From the NCBI GenBank assembly GCA_002410715.1, contig DHOG01000190.1:1111-18230 (forward strand): DNA of 17,120 bases, given 5' to 3'. Under the pieces are notes generated by a model. The model saw only the letters and a list, made by a program, of their open reading frames with translations. It did no database searches and was not told where the DNA came from. The stretch comes from Ruminococcaceae bacterium UBA5396 (GTDB lineage Bacteria > Bacillota > Clostridia > Oscillospirales > Acutalibacteraceae). The position numbers and the translations under genes are program-made. Of this stretch, positions 5,748-13,871 are shown piece after piece (position 1 is the stretch's first letter; each line of letters begins with the position of its first letter).

Positions 5748-6554
5748 CTACAATAGAAGTGTGCTTATTATGTCTATAACATCTCTAGGATATTTATCTG
5801 GATTTCGATTTAACTCATTGATTGCCGTTTTCATACTTTTATTGGATTTATAAGGTCTGTAAGAAGTTATCGCATCTATGACATCTGCTACCATTACAAT
5901 CCTTGAAGGTACAGGTATTTCTGTATCCTGCAACCCTTGCGGATATCCGCTGCCATCCAGTTTTTCGTGGTGCTGGCCTATAATATCAAGGCTGATCTTA
6001 CTTAGCTTATATTCGCTTACCATGCTAACGCCTAAATCGCAATGCTGCTTTACAAAGACCATTTCCTCATCAGATAGTTTTGCCGGTTTTTGTATAATGG
6101 ATTTCGGAATCATTAATTTCCCTATATCATGCAGAAATGCACCCAAAGCGATCTCGTCCAGCATTTCCAAGTTGAATGCATCCGCAATCATAATGGACAT
6201 AAGTGATACGTTAAGGGCGTGGGTATACAGCCAATCCACATAATTGCTTAATGTGTTTATATAGATCCACCAAGGCTGATTTTTAGAGTCAAAAAGGATT
6301 TTTGCTACTCTATCTGAAGCACGGCTATAATATTCAAGACTGCTTGATTTCAAGTTTAGCTTAATTATTTTCGAGCTTACTAACACATCATTCTCATATA
6401 GTTTTTTTTCATTTGATAATATTATTTTACTGGCTTTTGAATAATCAATTGACTTTAATCGATGGAGTGTACTTTCTGTTATCTCTTGCCCGGCTGCCAG
6501 CAACAGTCTGCCATCTTTACTATAAATGTTTTTTTCAATATTATAATTTTTCAT
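5748..6554 (-). CDS. HD-GYP domain c-di-GMP phosphodiesterase
   Basis: From ATG 6554 the protein has 268 residues; a TTG at 6566 would add four. GGTGAG lies just ahead of the ATG. Residues 1-95 form a small N-terminal region with no membrane span or known sensor motif. Residues about 105-268 are an HD-GYP domain: YTHALNVS (His112), LHDIGK (His142, Asp143, Lys146), His171, HHEKLDGSGYP (195-205) and ADVIDAITSYRPYK (223-236). All metal ligands and the GYP signature are present, so it should hydrolyse cyclic di-GMP in the cytoplasm. It is divergent from a Crp/Fnr-type regulator across about 178 bases, which suggests shared control. The missing sensor domain suggests control by expression or by a partner protein. 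Confidence 0.9.
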   Translation of the reverse strand: MKNYNIEKNIYSKDGRLLLAAGQEITESTLHRLKSIDYSKASKIILSNEKKLYENDVLVSSKIIKLNLKSSSLEYYSRASDRVAKILFDSKNQPWWIYINTLSNYVDWLYTHALNVSLMSIMIADAFNLEMLDEIALGAFLHDIGKLMIPKSIIQKPAKLSDEEMVFVKQHCDLGVSMVSEYKLSKISLDIIGQHHEKLDGSGYPQGLQDTEIPVPSRIVMVADVIDAITSYRPYKSNKSMKTAINELNRNPDKYPRDVIDIISTLLL

Positions 6555-6633
6555 TGCACTCACCAACTAATAGCATGTAAGTTAATAGGTAATTAAAGCT
6601 GAAATGTATTTATTCATGTAGCACAGGTGTTAT

Positions 6634-6654
6634 CACTAATCTTATAATTTAGTG
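6634..6654. promoter_or_regulatory. dyad over a TATAAT between the HD-GYP and Crp-type genes
   Basis: CACTAA (6634-6639) and TTAGTG (6649-6654) flank a 9-base centre holding TATAAT (6643-6648). The box would be a plus-strand -10 for the Crp-type gene, with a poor -35 around 6620-6625, as expected for a promoter that needs an activator. The dyad could bind the regulator itself. This is inference. Confidence 0.35.
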
Positions 6655-6732
6655 TACCAGTCACGATACGTTAATTCGGTTTCATATGACACCTTTTGAT
6701 AAAAATTGACATTAAAGAAAGGAGTCATTGGC

Positions 6733-7440
6733 ATGCAGTCGAAAGAATATGAAATGTTGAGGCATTCCAGACTCTTTAAATATATTGATGAACCCCAGTT
6801 TAAACAGATTATGCATTGTATGCAGCCAAAGTTACAAAAGTATGAGAAAGGGGAAACAATCATCAGCGATGGTGATGCATTTCTATATTACTATGTTCTT
6901 ATCCATGGCTCTGCATCTGTCTATAAATTTGAATATTCCGGAGAAAGGGTATTGATAAAAAGGGTAAGTCCCGGAGGGATAATAGGGATGATACCGGCCT
7001 CTTCGCCGAATGAGCTGTGGCCTTTTACAATAATAGCACAAGAAGATTGTGTTGCCATGTTATTAAATTCTGCACTTATAGCATCATGCAAATGCAGCTT
7101 TCCGTGCAAGGCATATCTGGTGTTTATAAATAATCTGATTACCGCGATTATGCAAGAATATACATACCTTTATCAGAGAATAAGATATCTTGCAATGAAA
7201 AGCGTTCGTCAGAAAGTCTGCGCTTATCTGGTTGAACAGTGGGAAAGACACGATAATATGACATTTAATATTGAACTAAACAGGCAGGATGTTGCTGATC
7301 TGCTGAGTATTCCACGCTCATCTCTTTCCCGTGAGTTATGCCGGCTTCGTGATGACGGTCTTATCAGCTTTTATAAGTATACTTTTAAAATACATAATCT
7401 GTTTCAGTTACAGAAATATGCGAACAATACCGAGCAATAA
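6733..7440 (+). CDS. Crp/Fnr-family transcriptional regulator
   Basis: This is a 235-residue protein. I chose ATG 6733 because GGAG (6721-6724, in AAAGGAG) sits 8 bases before it; the longer TTG frame from 6706 has no site. Residues about 12-115 form a cyclic-nucleotide-binding-type beta barrel (KYEKGETIISDGDAFLYYYV, then GIIGMIP). A long dimer helix follows (about 130-165), then a winged helix-turn-helix (LNRQDVADLLSIPRSSLSREL, about 182-202). The cAMP-binding residues of E. coli CRP are not evident. Seven Cys are present, including C-x-C-x3-C at 119-125, but there is no N-terminal Fnr-type Cys cluster. The effector is unknown. It is divergent from the HD-GYP gene and ends 28 bases from the converging glycan gene. 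Confidence 0.88.
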   Translation: MQSKEYEMLRHSRLFKYIDEPQFKQIMHCMQPKLQKYEKGETIISDGDAFLYYYVLIHGSASVYKFEYSGERVLIKRVSPGGIIGMIPASSPNELWPFTIIAQEDCVAMLLNSALIASCKCSFPCKAYLVFINNLITAIMQEYTYLYQRIRYLAMKSVRQKVCAYLVEQWERHDNMTFNIELNRQDVADLLSIPRSSLSRELCRLRDDGLISFYKYTFKIHNLFQLQKYANNTEQ

Positions 7441-7468
7441 TCGAAATTTCCCCTATGCTATCGGTGGT

Positions 7469-9157
7469 TTAAAATATATTCTCATCATAAACAAGTATAT
7501 AGTATCCCTCAAGAGGAATTGTTTTTTTCGCTTTGATTATCAACTGGTGATTTGATTTATTCATCAAATTATATTCATGTGTTGAGGCAAGGACAAAGTA
7601 GCTTTCCTGTCCGGGCTGGTCATCATACCATTTTCCCTGGGACTGATATAAACTCCTTGAGTAGGTGGTTTCATCCAGGTTGATATTTCTCACCTTTGCT
7701 TCGGAATTTGAAAGTACAGTCAACACATTTGCGTTCCAGAAGGTGGCATAGCCGTATGTTAAGTCGTTTTCTTTAAGCGTGCTGGAAACTGAACTTAATA
7801 ACGGATGATGCTTATAATCGGCGGGCATATTGAATATTGCTTGAATTGTCCCCATCCCAACCATCAAAATAGGTATCATCATAATTAAGACCAATCGTTT
7901 AACCTCTGTAGCTTTATAAATCCAGCGGCAGAGCATAATGGTAACCAGGACAGCGGTACCCACAATCGGGCTTAATCTCCAGTTTGCTGCCGAAAGTGCC
8001 CCGAAAACATATCCCATCATGATAAGCGTTGTCATAATCCAGTGATACAGAATGATTAAGCGGAAACCCCTGTCCTTTATCCTGGAGAAAAGCAGTGTGG
8101 CTGCTATGGGTGCAACAATCAGAATTAAGCTGACAATAATACGCAGCAGATTCATAATCCCGTCGGCGCTAAAGATTGGATCACCCTCTGCTGCATTAAA
8201 GCCAAGCAATGTTGTCCAGTGTGATATAAATAAGCTTAGATGTTTAAACCAGTCATCCGGTGATGAAAAATTGGAATATGCTGTTGCGTAGCCTGCTGCC
8301 ATGCCATTCTTTAATATATTCCCCAAAACACACCCTAGCGCTGCAGCGAGTATGGTGGCTATAATAATAATGAAATTACCCTTCTTTTCTTTTTGGGTCA
8401 GGGTACCTTTAAACGTGAAAAATCGTTCGCAGATTAGAGCACCGATTGCGGGAACAATGAATAGCGTTAAAGCTTCCATCTGATTGGTTGCGGTAAGTGT
8501 GAACCATATAAAAATACCGGTTACGCAAGTTATAAAGTCTCGCTTTGTGCCATAATCTTTAAGAGCATTCCATGCTTTAAAGATTAACCCCAGTCCCACA
8601 AGCATAAAAAATATTCCCAGGCTATAGTAAATGATATGCCCCCAAAATATTTCCCGAAGCTTTTCGCTGACCGAAAGCACTAGCAGCATACATGTAACTG
8701 CCAAGCAGCTCCATCCCGGTCCCCAGTTTAATTGTTTCAACATGAATAAAAGGGACAATACGAAAAGAATAAAAAATAAAAGCATACCAATTATCTGGGC
8801 TTTCATTGTAACTCCGAATATAGCGATAAGCGGCAGCATGAGTAGTTGACCGCCAAACGGAAAAAGAGCGGCATATGTAAAGTCCGGATTAAACAAAGCG
8901 CCGGCATCATAGGACGCCTGAGCCCACATAAGTGTATCTACACTGTCGGCGTGCATAAAGGCACCGGATGGGAAAAGAATATAATAAGCCATAACAAAAA
9001 CAATAAAGATGGTAAAAACAATAATATAATTTCTTATAAATGACCGATTATTCTGTGCGATACTCTGCCTTGTTGCGCTTACTCTTTGAATAACCTTTGA
9101 AATGCCACTCTTTCTCACGCATTCAAGTGTATCTTTATTTCTTTTTTTGTTCTTCAT
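7469..9157 (-). CDS. polytopic membrane protein, GT-C glycosyltransferase-like
   Basis: From ATG 9157 the protein has 562 residues; GAGAAGGAA lies just upstream, while a longer frame to 9208 has no such site. After a basic N-terminal tail (1-40) there are about 10-11 membrane spans, starting at about 42-62. The first extracytoplasmic loop has acidic residues at [10 protein letters not shown] (Asp71, Asp74), in the position of the catalytic acidic motif of GT-C enzymes, followed by a Pro-rich segment. The last 105 or so residues are soluble and beta-rich. This suggests transfer of a sugar from a lipid carrier on the outer face of the membrane, but I do not recognise a named family. The start overlaps the end of the oxidoreductase gene by 23 bases, so the two are translationally linked. 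Confidence 0.7.
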   Translation of the reverse strand: MKNKKRNKDTLECVRKSGISKVIQRVSATRQSIAQNNRSFIRNYIIVFTIFIVFVMAYYILFPSGAFMHADSVDTLMWAQASYDAGALFNPDFTYAALFPFGGQLLMLPLIAIFGVTMKAQIIGMLLFFILFVLSLLFMLKQLNWGPGWSCLAVTCMLLVLSVSEKLREIFWGHIIYYSLGIFFMLVGLGLIFKAWNALKDYGTKRDFITCVTGIFIWFTLTATNQMEALTLFIVPAIGALICERFFTFKGTLTQKEKKGNFIIIIATILAAALGCVLGNILKNGMAAGYATAYSNFSSPDDWFKHLSLFISHWTTLLGFNAAEGDPIFSADGIMNLLRIIVSLILIVAPIAATLLFSRIKDRGFRLIILYHWIMTTLIMMGYVFGALSAANWRLSPIVGTAVLVTIMLCRWIYKATEVKRLVLIMMIPILMVGMGTIQAIFNMPADYKHHPLLSSVSSTLKENDLTYGYATFWNANVLTVLSNSEAKVRNINLDETTYSRSLYQSQGKWYDDQPGQESYFVLASTHEYNLMNKSNHQLIIKAKKTIPLEGYYILVYDENIF

Positions 9158-10700
9158 GATATTCCTTCTCCGTATTGACGCTCCATATATTGTCCTTATG
9201 AGTAACACCCGACTTGATGTTTTTTACCGCCTCAAAAGCTGTTACCATAGAATGATCCATGTTATTGTAGCGGTGCTGTCCGTTACGCCCGATGCAGAAC
9301 AAGTTGTCAAATGTATTTAGGTATTCAATCAGCTTGTCTATTTCGGTATATGTATCAAAATAGGCGGGATATGCCTTTTTCACTTTTACACGGTGAGAAT
9401 CACCAACCACGGAGGAATCCCGGATGATGTTCATGGAAATCAGCTCACGAATACAAAAATCGATACATTCCTGATCGGTCATATTCCAGAAATCGTCGCC
9501 TTCATTACAGAAGTATTCAAGTCCAATCCAAACCTTGTTTTCCGGATCTGAGAGCATATAGGGAGACCAATTGTTGAAAATCTGGATTCTGCCAAGTTTT
9601 ACGTCCACATCCTGCACATAAATCCAACAATCGGGGACAATATTGCCAAGGGTTTTGATATTTGTTTTATTTTTCAGCTCAAGCCGATCTACAAGCAGAC
9701 CGGTGGTAACAAAATCGCGGTAGGGAAGTCCCTTTGCAATCCTTTCGATATCGCGTGGTGTGTCGTCCATACCGGTAATAAGATCTTTTACAGGCATAGA
9801 AGAAATAAAAATATCTCCCTGTAATTCTGTCTTTATCCCGTTTTTTTCATAGGATACGCTTTTTATGTTTCCGTCCGAGCCTATGTTCAAATTGGTAACC
9901 TTACAATTTTTTCGGATTTCGCCGCCTTTTTCTACGATAAGATCCGCCACGGTCTCCCATAATTGACCCGGTCCGAATTTAGGATAATAAAACGCTTCAA
10001 TCAATGAAGTTTCTACTTTGCGGGCTGATTCTTTCTTTGGTATAATCTTGGAAACCATATCTTTTAATATTGCCATGATTGATAAACCTTTTACACGCTG
10101 TGAACCCCAATCGGCAGAAATATCTCTCGGATGCCGCCCCCACAGCTTTTCGGTATAACCCTGAAAGAACATAGAATACAAAACCTTGCCGAATCGATTG
10201 ATATAAAAATTTTCCAGAGAGTCTTCCTCAAGCTTACATATACTGGATTTAACATAGCTGCTTCCGGCCTTAATTGTTGTTGCAAGTCCCATATTCTTGA
10301 ACGTTTGAGGCTTCATGCTGATGGGATAATCAAAAAACTTGGATTTATAATAAATCCTCGAAACTCGATTGCGGATAAGCATGACTTTATCCTCTTTTTC
10401 TGGATCTGGTCCACCTTCGCAAATTTCTATTTTACGACCAAGCTTTACATCATCATAAGATGGGCTGCCCTGGGCGGGCATAATGTCATCCCACCACTTT
10501 ATAACTTCCTGATTCTTGGAAAAAAATCTGTGTCCTCCAATATCCATTCTATTTCCATTGTATGTAACGGTTTTGGAAATACCTCCGATTTCATTGCTCT
10601 CCTCAAGAATTACAACATGATACTCGCCAGGATTCCTCATCAGCTCAAATGCAGCTGTGAGCCCTGCCGGACCGGCTCCAATTACCACAATGCTTTTCAT
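9135..10700 (-). CDS. FAD-dependent oxidoreductase, UDP-galactopyranose mutase/amine oxidase type
   Basis: The 521-residue protein opens with an FAD-binding Rossmann fold: [16 protein letters not shown] (5-20) and an acidic end at ILEES (31-35). [22 protein letters not shown] (39-60) is typical of the UDP-galactopyranose mutase and protoporphyrinogen-oxidase-like superfamily. The C-terminal block [19 protein letters not shown] matches the FAD-contacting end. It is longer than classic UDP-galactopyranose mutases (about 370-390 residues), so the substrate is uncertain: a sugar nucleotide or lipid-linked sugar is likely from context. GGGAG sits ahead of ATG 10700. It has a strong promoter at 10787-10815 and is followed, with overlap, by the membrane protein. 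Confidence 0.85.
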   Translation of the reverse strand: MKSIVVIGAGPAGLTAAFELMRNPGEYHVVILEESNEIGGISKTVTYNGNRMDIGGHRFFSKNQEVIKWWDDIMPAQGSPSYDDVKLGRKIEICEGGPDPEKEDKVMLIRNRVSRIYYKSKFFDYPISMKPQTFKNMGLATTIKAGSSYVKSSICKLEEDSLENFYINRFGKVLYSMFFQGYTEKLWGRHPRDISADWGSQRVKGLSIMAILKDMVSKIIPKKESARKVETSLIEAFYYPKFGPGQLWETVADLIVEKGGEIRKNCKVTNLNIGSDGNIKSVSYEKNGIKTELQGDIFISSMPVKDLITGMDDTPRDIERIAKGLPYRDFVTTGLLVDRLELKNKTNIKTLGNIVPDCWIYVQDVDVKLGRIQIFNNWSPYMLSDPENKVWIGLEYFCNEGDDFWNMTDQECIDFCIRELISMNIIRDSSVVGDSHRVKVKKAYPAYFDTYTEIDKLIEYLNTFDNLFCIGRNGQHRYNNMDHSMVTAFEAVKNIKSGVTHKDNIWSVNTEKEYHEEQKKK

Positions 10701-10761
10701 TTAATCTCCCTTTCAGGTTAATACTCAACTGTTACTTTTAATTTTGATTCATTATTTTTAT

Positions 10762-10772
10762 GGAATTTTACA
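10762..10772 (-). repeat. copy of the 11-bp motif TGTAAAATTCC
   Basis: The motif is exact on the minus strand. It lies just downstream of the expected start of the oxidoreductase transcript, within its leader. The other copies are at 401-411 and 13737-13747. Confidence 0.5.
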
Positions 10773-10786
10773 TGAAATTTATTGTA

Positions 10787-10815
10787 ATTGTAGCACTATT
10801 TTAGCGGAATTTCAA
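10787..10815 (-). promoter_or_regulatory. SigA promoter of the oxidoreductase operon
   Basis: On the minus strand TTGAAA (10815-10810), a 17-base spacer and TACAAT (10792-10787) give a near-consensus promoter. The start point would be near 10780, leaving a leader of about 80 bases. Confidence 0.75.
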
Positions 10816-10920
10816 CCAAATATCTATCTAAAAGTATGAATGCAAATGTGCGAAGCTTCTTGTGTAGTTATTTGATTAAAAGGCTTTTCGTTTCTCCCTA
10901 AATACAAGGCAAGATATGCT

Positions 10921-10949
10921 TGGTATAATTTAGATAATGGTATTATAAT
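10921..10949 (+). promoter_or_regulatory. promoter boxes for the GlsB-like gene
   Basis: A TATAAT at 10924-10929 has a TG one base upstream (an extended -10) and a weak AATACA -35 (10901-10906). A second TATAAT at 10944-10949 pairs with TTGGTA (10920-10925) over 18 bases. Either or both could be used. Confidence 0.5.
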
Positions 10950-11006
10950 TTGAAGAGAATAAAACACCTGTTGCGTAAAATAATAAAAGCGCAAGGAGGT
11001 GTTATA

Positions 11007-11264
11007 TTGGGAATCATTGGATGGCTTATAATCGGCGCACTTGCCGGATGGATTGCAAGTAAACTCACCGGTAATGATAAAGAGATGGGTGCTGTAAAGA
11101 ATATAATTATTGGTATAATTGGCGGAGTAATCGGCGGATTTGCAATGAACTTAATCGGGGGATTCGGTATAACAGGATTTAATATCTGGAGTTTGTTTGT
11201 TGCTGTAATCGGTGCTGTAATCCTACTGTCAATCATCAATCTGGTTAAGAAAAAGGCTAAATAA
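11007..11264 (+). CDS. GlsB/YeaQ/YmgE-family small membrane protein
   Basis: From TTG 11007 the protein has 85 residues, the normal size of this family. AAGGAGGT (10993-11000) sits 6 bases before it, which decides the start over the longer frame from 10950. It has three hydrophobic segments rich in Gly and Ile, beginning GIIGWLIIGALAGWIAS, with a basic loop after the first and a short Lys-rich tail. The family, also called transglycosylase-associated (PF04226), is linked to general stress responses in several bacteria, but its biochemical role is unknown. The gene is alone, with its own promoter and a very strong terminator. Confidence 0.9.
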   Translation: MGIIGWLIIGALAGWIASKLTGNDKEMGAVKNIIIGIIGGVIGGFAMNLIGGFGITGFNIWSLFVAVIGAVILLSIINLVKKKAK

Positions 11265-11313
11265 AAAAGAGTGTTGCAAAATGAAGTAAGTTCATTTTGC
11301 AACACTCTTTTTT
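11263..11313 (+). terminator. strong intrinsic terminator of the GlsB-like gene
   Basis: A perfect 23-bp stem (11263-11285 with 11291-11313) has a 5-base loop, beginning A6 and ending T6. It overlaps the stop codon and should work on both strands, so it may also stop transcripts from the minus-strand glycosyltransferase gene. Confidence 0.95.
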
Positions 11314-11334
11314 GCAGGATTTATCTTGGAGCAG

Positions 11335-11548
11335 AATAAGCCTTCCTCTGTGAGGGGAGCATCCCTCACAGATAGACGTGCAGAAGTTTGCCGGAGGGAG
11401 TAAAATATTATTTGGTGGTGTAGGGACAGATTCCATATCTGTCCGCATGATAGATACATATATAACGCGCGGATATTGAATCCGCCCCTACGGTATCGTA
11501 AATTGTGTAACTCGCTCCTCCGGGCAGCTTCACCCCTGAGGGGAAAGT
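11335..11548. mobile_element. MITE/REP-like nested inverted-repeat element
   Basis: This roughly 210-bp non-coding block is built of nested hairpins. CTGTGAGGG (11348-11356) pairs with CCCTCACAG (11363-11371). A sequence at 11384-11400 pairs imperfectly with 11511-11530. TGTAGGG (11419-11425) and CCCCTAC (11485-11491) enclose two more hairpins (11424-11444 and 11469-11485). CCCCTGAGGGG lies at 11533-11543. GTAGGG...CCCCTAC blocks with GGATATTGAATCCGC-type hairpins are known as dispersed repeats in many bacterial genomes. It is more GC-rich than its surroundings and has no coding potential. Exact ends are estimates. Confidence 0.6.
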
Positions 11549-11552
11549 CATT

Positions 11553-13628
11553 TTATTTTCTAACATATACAGTGATAGACAGATGAGGGATTTCTTGGGC
11601 TATTTTATATTTATCCAAAAAATCCGGTACGCTTCGATTGTTTAGGTTTACAAAATATATTTTTTTATAGGTTCCTTGGCTGATAAGATAATCGGTTGGG
11701 TTGGACTTTTTCCTAAATACTGTTGTACTGTTATCATCGGGATTAATGATGCCAAACGAATCTCTCCGACCTCCCTGTTCGACATAGAACTCCTTCCATC
11801 CGGCTGTTATGGTTGACGGATCATTTAAAAAAACCACATTTTTGGGACTGTAAATATCATCTTGTTTGATAAGCCATTCGGCAGCTGCTCGATATGATTG
11901 CTTTTGATTGTCAGTATTTATAACAATATCGTAATACCCATTAAATGAGGTCAACAATATGATGAAAATGCAGGCGACAGCTCCCGCAGCACTGCTTGTT
12001 TGGTTTGCGTCAAGATACCTACAAATGGAATCCACAGCATATGCACATATGAGGATAAAGTAGGGTGCGATACATATAAAATATCTTAAAACAAAAAGCG
12101 AGCCGGATGGAGCAATATATTTGCTGTATCCATAAATTGTTGCAATCGTAAATACAGTTACCCACAAAAGATTTGCAAAAACAAAATGTTTTTCATAGTG
12201 AAAGCGCTTCAATCTAAATGAGTTGAATACCAAGTAGATGATGGCTGCTACTCCAATAAAGAACAGCATAATCAGGTATTCATGATGGCTTAACAGAAAC
12301 TTAAAAACATTCAAAATACTCAATAGTCGGGGCTTTTCGGGCCAGAAGGTGCCGATATCCCGTTGGTTCATAAACAATACCATAACCGCCCAAGGGAGAA
12401 GCAATAAAAATGCAATGATATAGGAATAAATACAACGCAGTTTGATTTTCTTTTTCACATATAAATAGATATCCGACACAAACAAGGCAAGGCATACGAC
12501 TGCCGCGATATAGTGAGAGAATACAACCAGAGCCAAAGAAATACCATAAAGAATAATACTTCCTCTTGATTCGTTCCCCATTTGCTTAACACGCCGGATA
12601 TATAAACATAAAGTCAAGGTTGAGAAGAAAATCAGAAATCCATACATTCTGAATTCCTGGCCGGCTTCATAGAGGTAGACTCTTGAAGTGGCACAGATTA
12701 TTGCTGCAAGGATTCCATATCGTTCACCTCGTAATTTTCCAGCCGTCAAGCCCAATAAAAAAACCGATAAGGCTATGGGAATTTCACAAATCAGCAACAG
12801 CCACCTTTGGCCGTTGGGCACGATTCTGTACCAGATATAGGAGACAACTCCAAACAAGGGCGGGGATACCTCTTCCATTGTGGCATAGATTTTCAGCGTA
12901 TCCTGCAGGGACAGGCCTTTATGAATATATCCCAGCTGATACATTTCATCCAGCCAGAATCCTTGCTTGCCTGATACGCTAACCATAACTGCAAGCGTTA
13001 TAAAGGAGATACCCCCAAGGGCAAGCAGGAAGCAGTTTCGACTAAACCGGGCTTTGGTGTTCTCCGGGTGCCTTTTATAATTTCTGATGACATAGCTTAC
13101 CGGAATGATTAATAAAAAAGCGATGAGCAAAAAGCAGCCCAAATATACCAATTTTTTTTTCAATAGATCATTGTTGTTGCTATCAGGAATCTCAACATCT
13201 ATAACGGCTTCACTTTCACTGTATAAATTTACAGTTGTTTGATTTGTGAAACCTGATATTTGCACCATTCCTGATGTTCTGTTGGTCAAAAAGACAATAC
13301 TGCGCTCACGGCCGACCGGCAGCGAAATGGTTACGCTTCCGGTGATACCGTCGGGTTTCCTTTCATCGGCTTCATTTCTCCAGATATAATCATTGCCACG
13401 CCAAAACCATTTTCCCTCTTTGGCTTCAAAATCGGCTTGGTTTCCCTCAACCAGGATATGCTTGATCACGATTTCAACAGAAGATGATTGCTTGTCCATT
13501 ACATCCAGTGCAGTAAAAGTAACATCGTCCTTAATAACAGGTACCTTCTTCATAATTCTATTGGTGCTGATTATGCTCACCAAAAGTATAAAAATATATA
13601 GCAATACCGAATGGCTTTTTTTAATCAC
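11553..13628 (-). CDS. GT39-like membrane glycosyltransferase with an extracytoplasmic insert
   Basis: This is a 691-residue protein. GTG start 13628 has AGGAGG 11 bases upstream, a little far but the best choice. A span at about 8-24 is followed by a soluble, beta-rich region (about 30-155), a second span (about 160-182), and then the GT-C core with about ten more spans. The core shows the GT39/ArnT-like marks: GFWLDEMYQ (Asp227-Glu228, the catalytic acidic pair) in the first loop, VSPPLFG (254-260), and EFRMYGF (325-331). These enzymes transfer a sugar from a polyprenyl-phosphate carrier to an acceptor outside the membrane. The acceptor and sugar are unknown. The N-terminal insert could bind the acceptor. 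The gene is divergent from rfbF and has a good promoter carrying an inverted repeat. Confidence 0.82.
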   Translation of the reverse strand: MIKKSHSVLLYIFILLVSIISTNRIMKKVPVIKDDVTFTALDVMDKQSSSVEIVIKHILVEGNQADFEAKEGKWFWRGNDYIWRNEADERKPDGITGSVTISLPVGRERSIVFLTNRTSGMVQISGFTNQTTVNLYSESEAVIDVEIPDSNNNDLLKKKLVYLGCFLLIAFLLIIPVSYVIRNYKRHPENTKARFSRNCFLLALGGISFITLAVMVSVSGKQGFWLDEMYQLGYIHKGLSLQDTLKIYATMEEVSPPLFGVVSYIWYRIVPNGQRWLLLICEIPIALSVFLLGLTAGKLRGERYGILAAIICATSRVYLYEAGQEFRMYGFLIFFSTLTLCLYIRRVKQMGNESRGSIILYGISLALVVFSHYIAAVVCLALFVSDIYLYVKKKIKLRCIYSYIIAFLLLLPWAVMVLFMNQRDIGTFWPEKPRLLSILNVFKFLLSHHEYLIMLFFIGVAAIIYLVFNSFRLKRFHYEKHFVFANLLWVTVFTIATIYGYSKYIAPSGSLFVLRYFICIAPYFILICAYAVDSICRYLDANQTSSAAGAVACIFIILLTSFNGYYDIVINTDNQKQSYRAAAEWLIKQDDIYSPKNVVFLNDPSTITAGWKEFYVEQGGRRDSFGIINPDDNSTTVFRKKSNPTDYLISQGTYKKIYFVNLNNRSVPDFLDKYKIAQEIPHLSITVYVRK

Positions 13629-13665
13629 CTTTTATTTAACCTCCTAATGAGCTTGAATTACATAA

Positions 13666-13693
13666 TAGAGTAAAATAAAGTAATTTTACTCTA
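13666..13693. promoter_or_regulatory. 11-bp inverted repeat over the GT39-like promoter
   Basis: TAGAGTAAAAT (13666-13676) and ATTTTACTCTA (13683-13693) form a perfect repeat with a 6-base centre. The right arm contains the minus-strand -10 box and the left arm covers the expected start point, so a protein bound here would block transcription. Alternatively the transcript's 5' end could begin inside the repeat. Confidence 0.6.
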
Positions 13694-13711
13694 TATAAAA
13701 CCAAGTTTCAA
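13683..13711 (-). promoter_or_regulatory. SigA promoter of the GT39-like gene
   Basis: On the minus strand TTGAAA (13711-13706), a 17-base spacer and TAAAAT (13688-13683) form a near-consensus promoter. Transcription would start near 13676, with a leader of about 48 bases. Confidence 0.7.
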
Positions 13712-13736
13712 CAAACCAAGCTCCAAATTTTTTGAG

Positions 13737-13760
13737 TGTAAAATTCCGTTTTTATGGAAT
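13737..13760 (+). promoter_or_regulatory. TGTAAAATTCC motif and dyad between the GT39-like and rfbF promoters
   Basis: TGTAAAATTCC (13737-13747) is followed by TTTTTATGGAAT (13749-13760), so that ATTCC and GGAAT form a dyad. Both parts recur upstream of the oxidoreductase operon. TGGAATA (13755-13761) also pairs with TATTCCA (13776-13782), which overlaps the rfbF -35 box. This lies between two divergent promoters and could control both. Confidence 0.45.
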
Positions 13761-13770
13761 AGTGTTCGGA

Positions 13771-13799
13771 TTGAATATTCCAACAATATATGGTAAAAT
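13771..13799 (+). promoter_or_regulatory. SigA promoter of the rfb operon
   Basis: TTGAAT (13771-13776), a 17-base spacer and TAAAAT (13794-13799) are seen, with TGG just before the -10 (an extended -10). The start point would be near 13806, giving a leader of about 65 bases. Confidence 0.72.
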
Positions 13800-13871
13800 A
13801 ATGAAGTTATTGAATTTCGTTAAGTATAGATATAAAGCAAGGCTTTAATGATTTGGGGAGGGAAATGAATC

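Larger units (their letters stand above)
10701..11006. other. 306-base divergent promoter region
   Basis: No gene is visible. It holds the minus-strand promoter of the oxidoreductase operon, one copy of the TGTAAAATTCC motif (10762-10772, minus), a copy of TTTTTATGGAAT (10755-10766) also found upstream of rfbF, and plus-strand promoter boxes for the GlsB-like gene. Confidence 0.6.

Noticed and set aside
6696..6709. Possible Fnr box, TTGAT-N4-ATTGA, ahead of the Crp-type gene
   Set aside because: The second half matches the ATCAA consensus at only three of five positions, and no Fnr-type Cys cluster is seen in the adjacent regulator.
6706..6711. TTGACA as a -35 box for the Crp-type gene
   Set aside because: The ribosome binding site begins only 7 bases later, so no -10 could fit before the start codon.
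10131..10721. 196-residue plus-strand frame
   Set aside because: It is the complement of the FAD oxidoreductase gene, whose motifs are clear, and it shows no domain of its own.
11257..11448. 63-residue minus-strand frame
   Set aside because: It is made of a terminator stem and a repeat element, and the reading is only a by-product of the hairpins.
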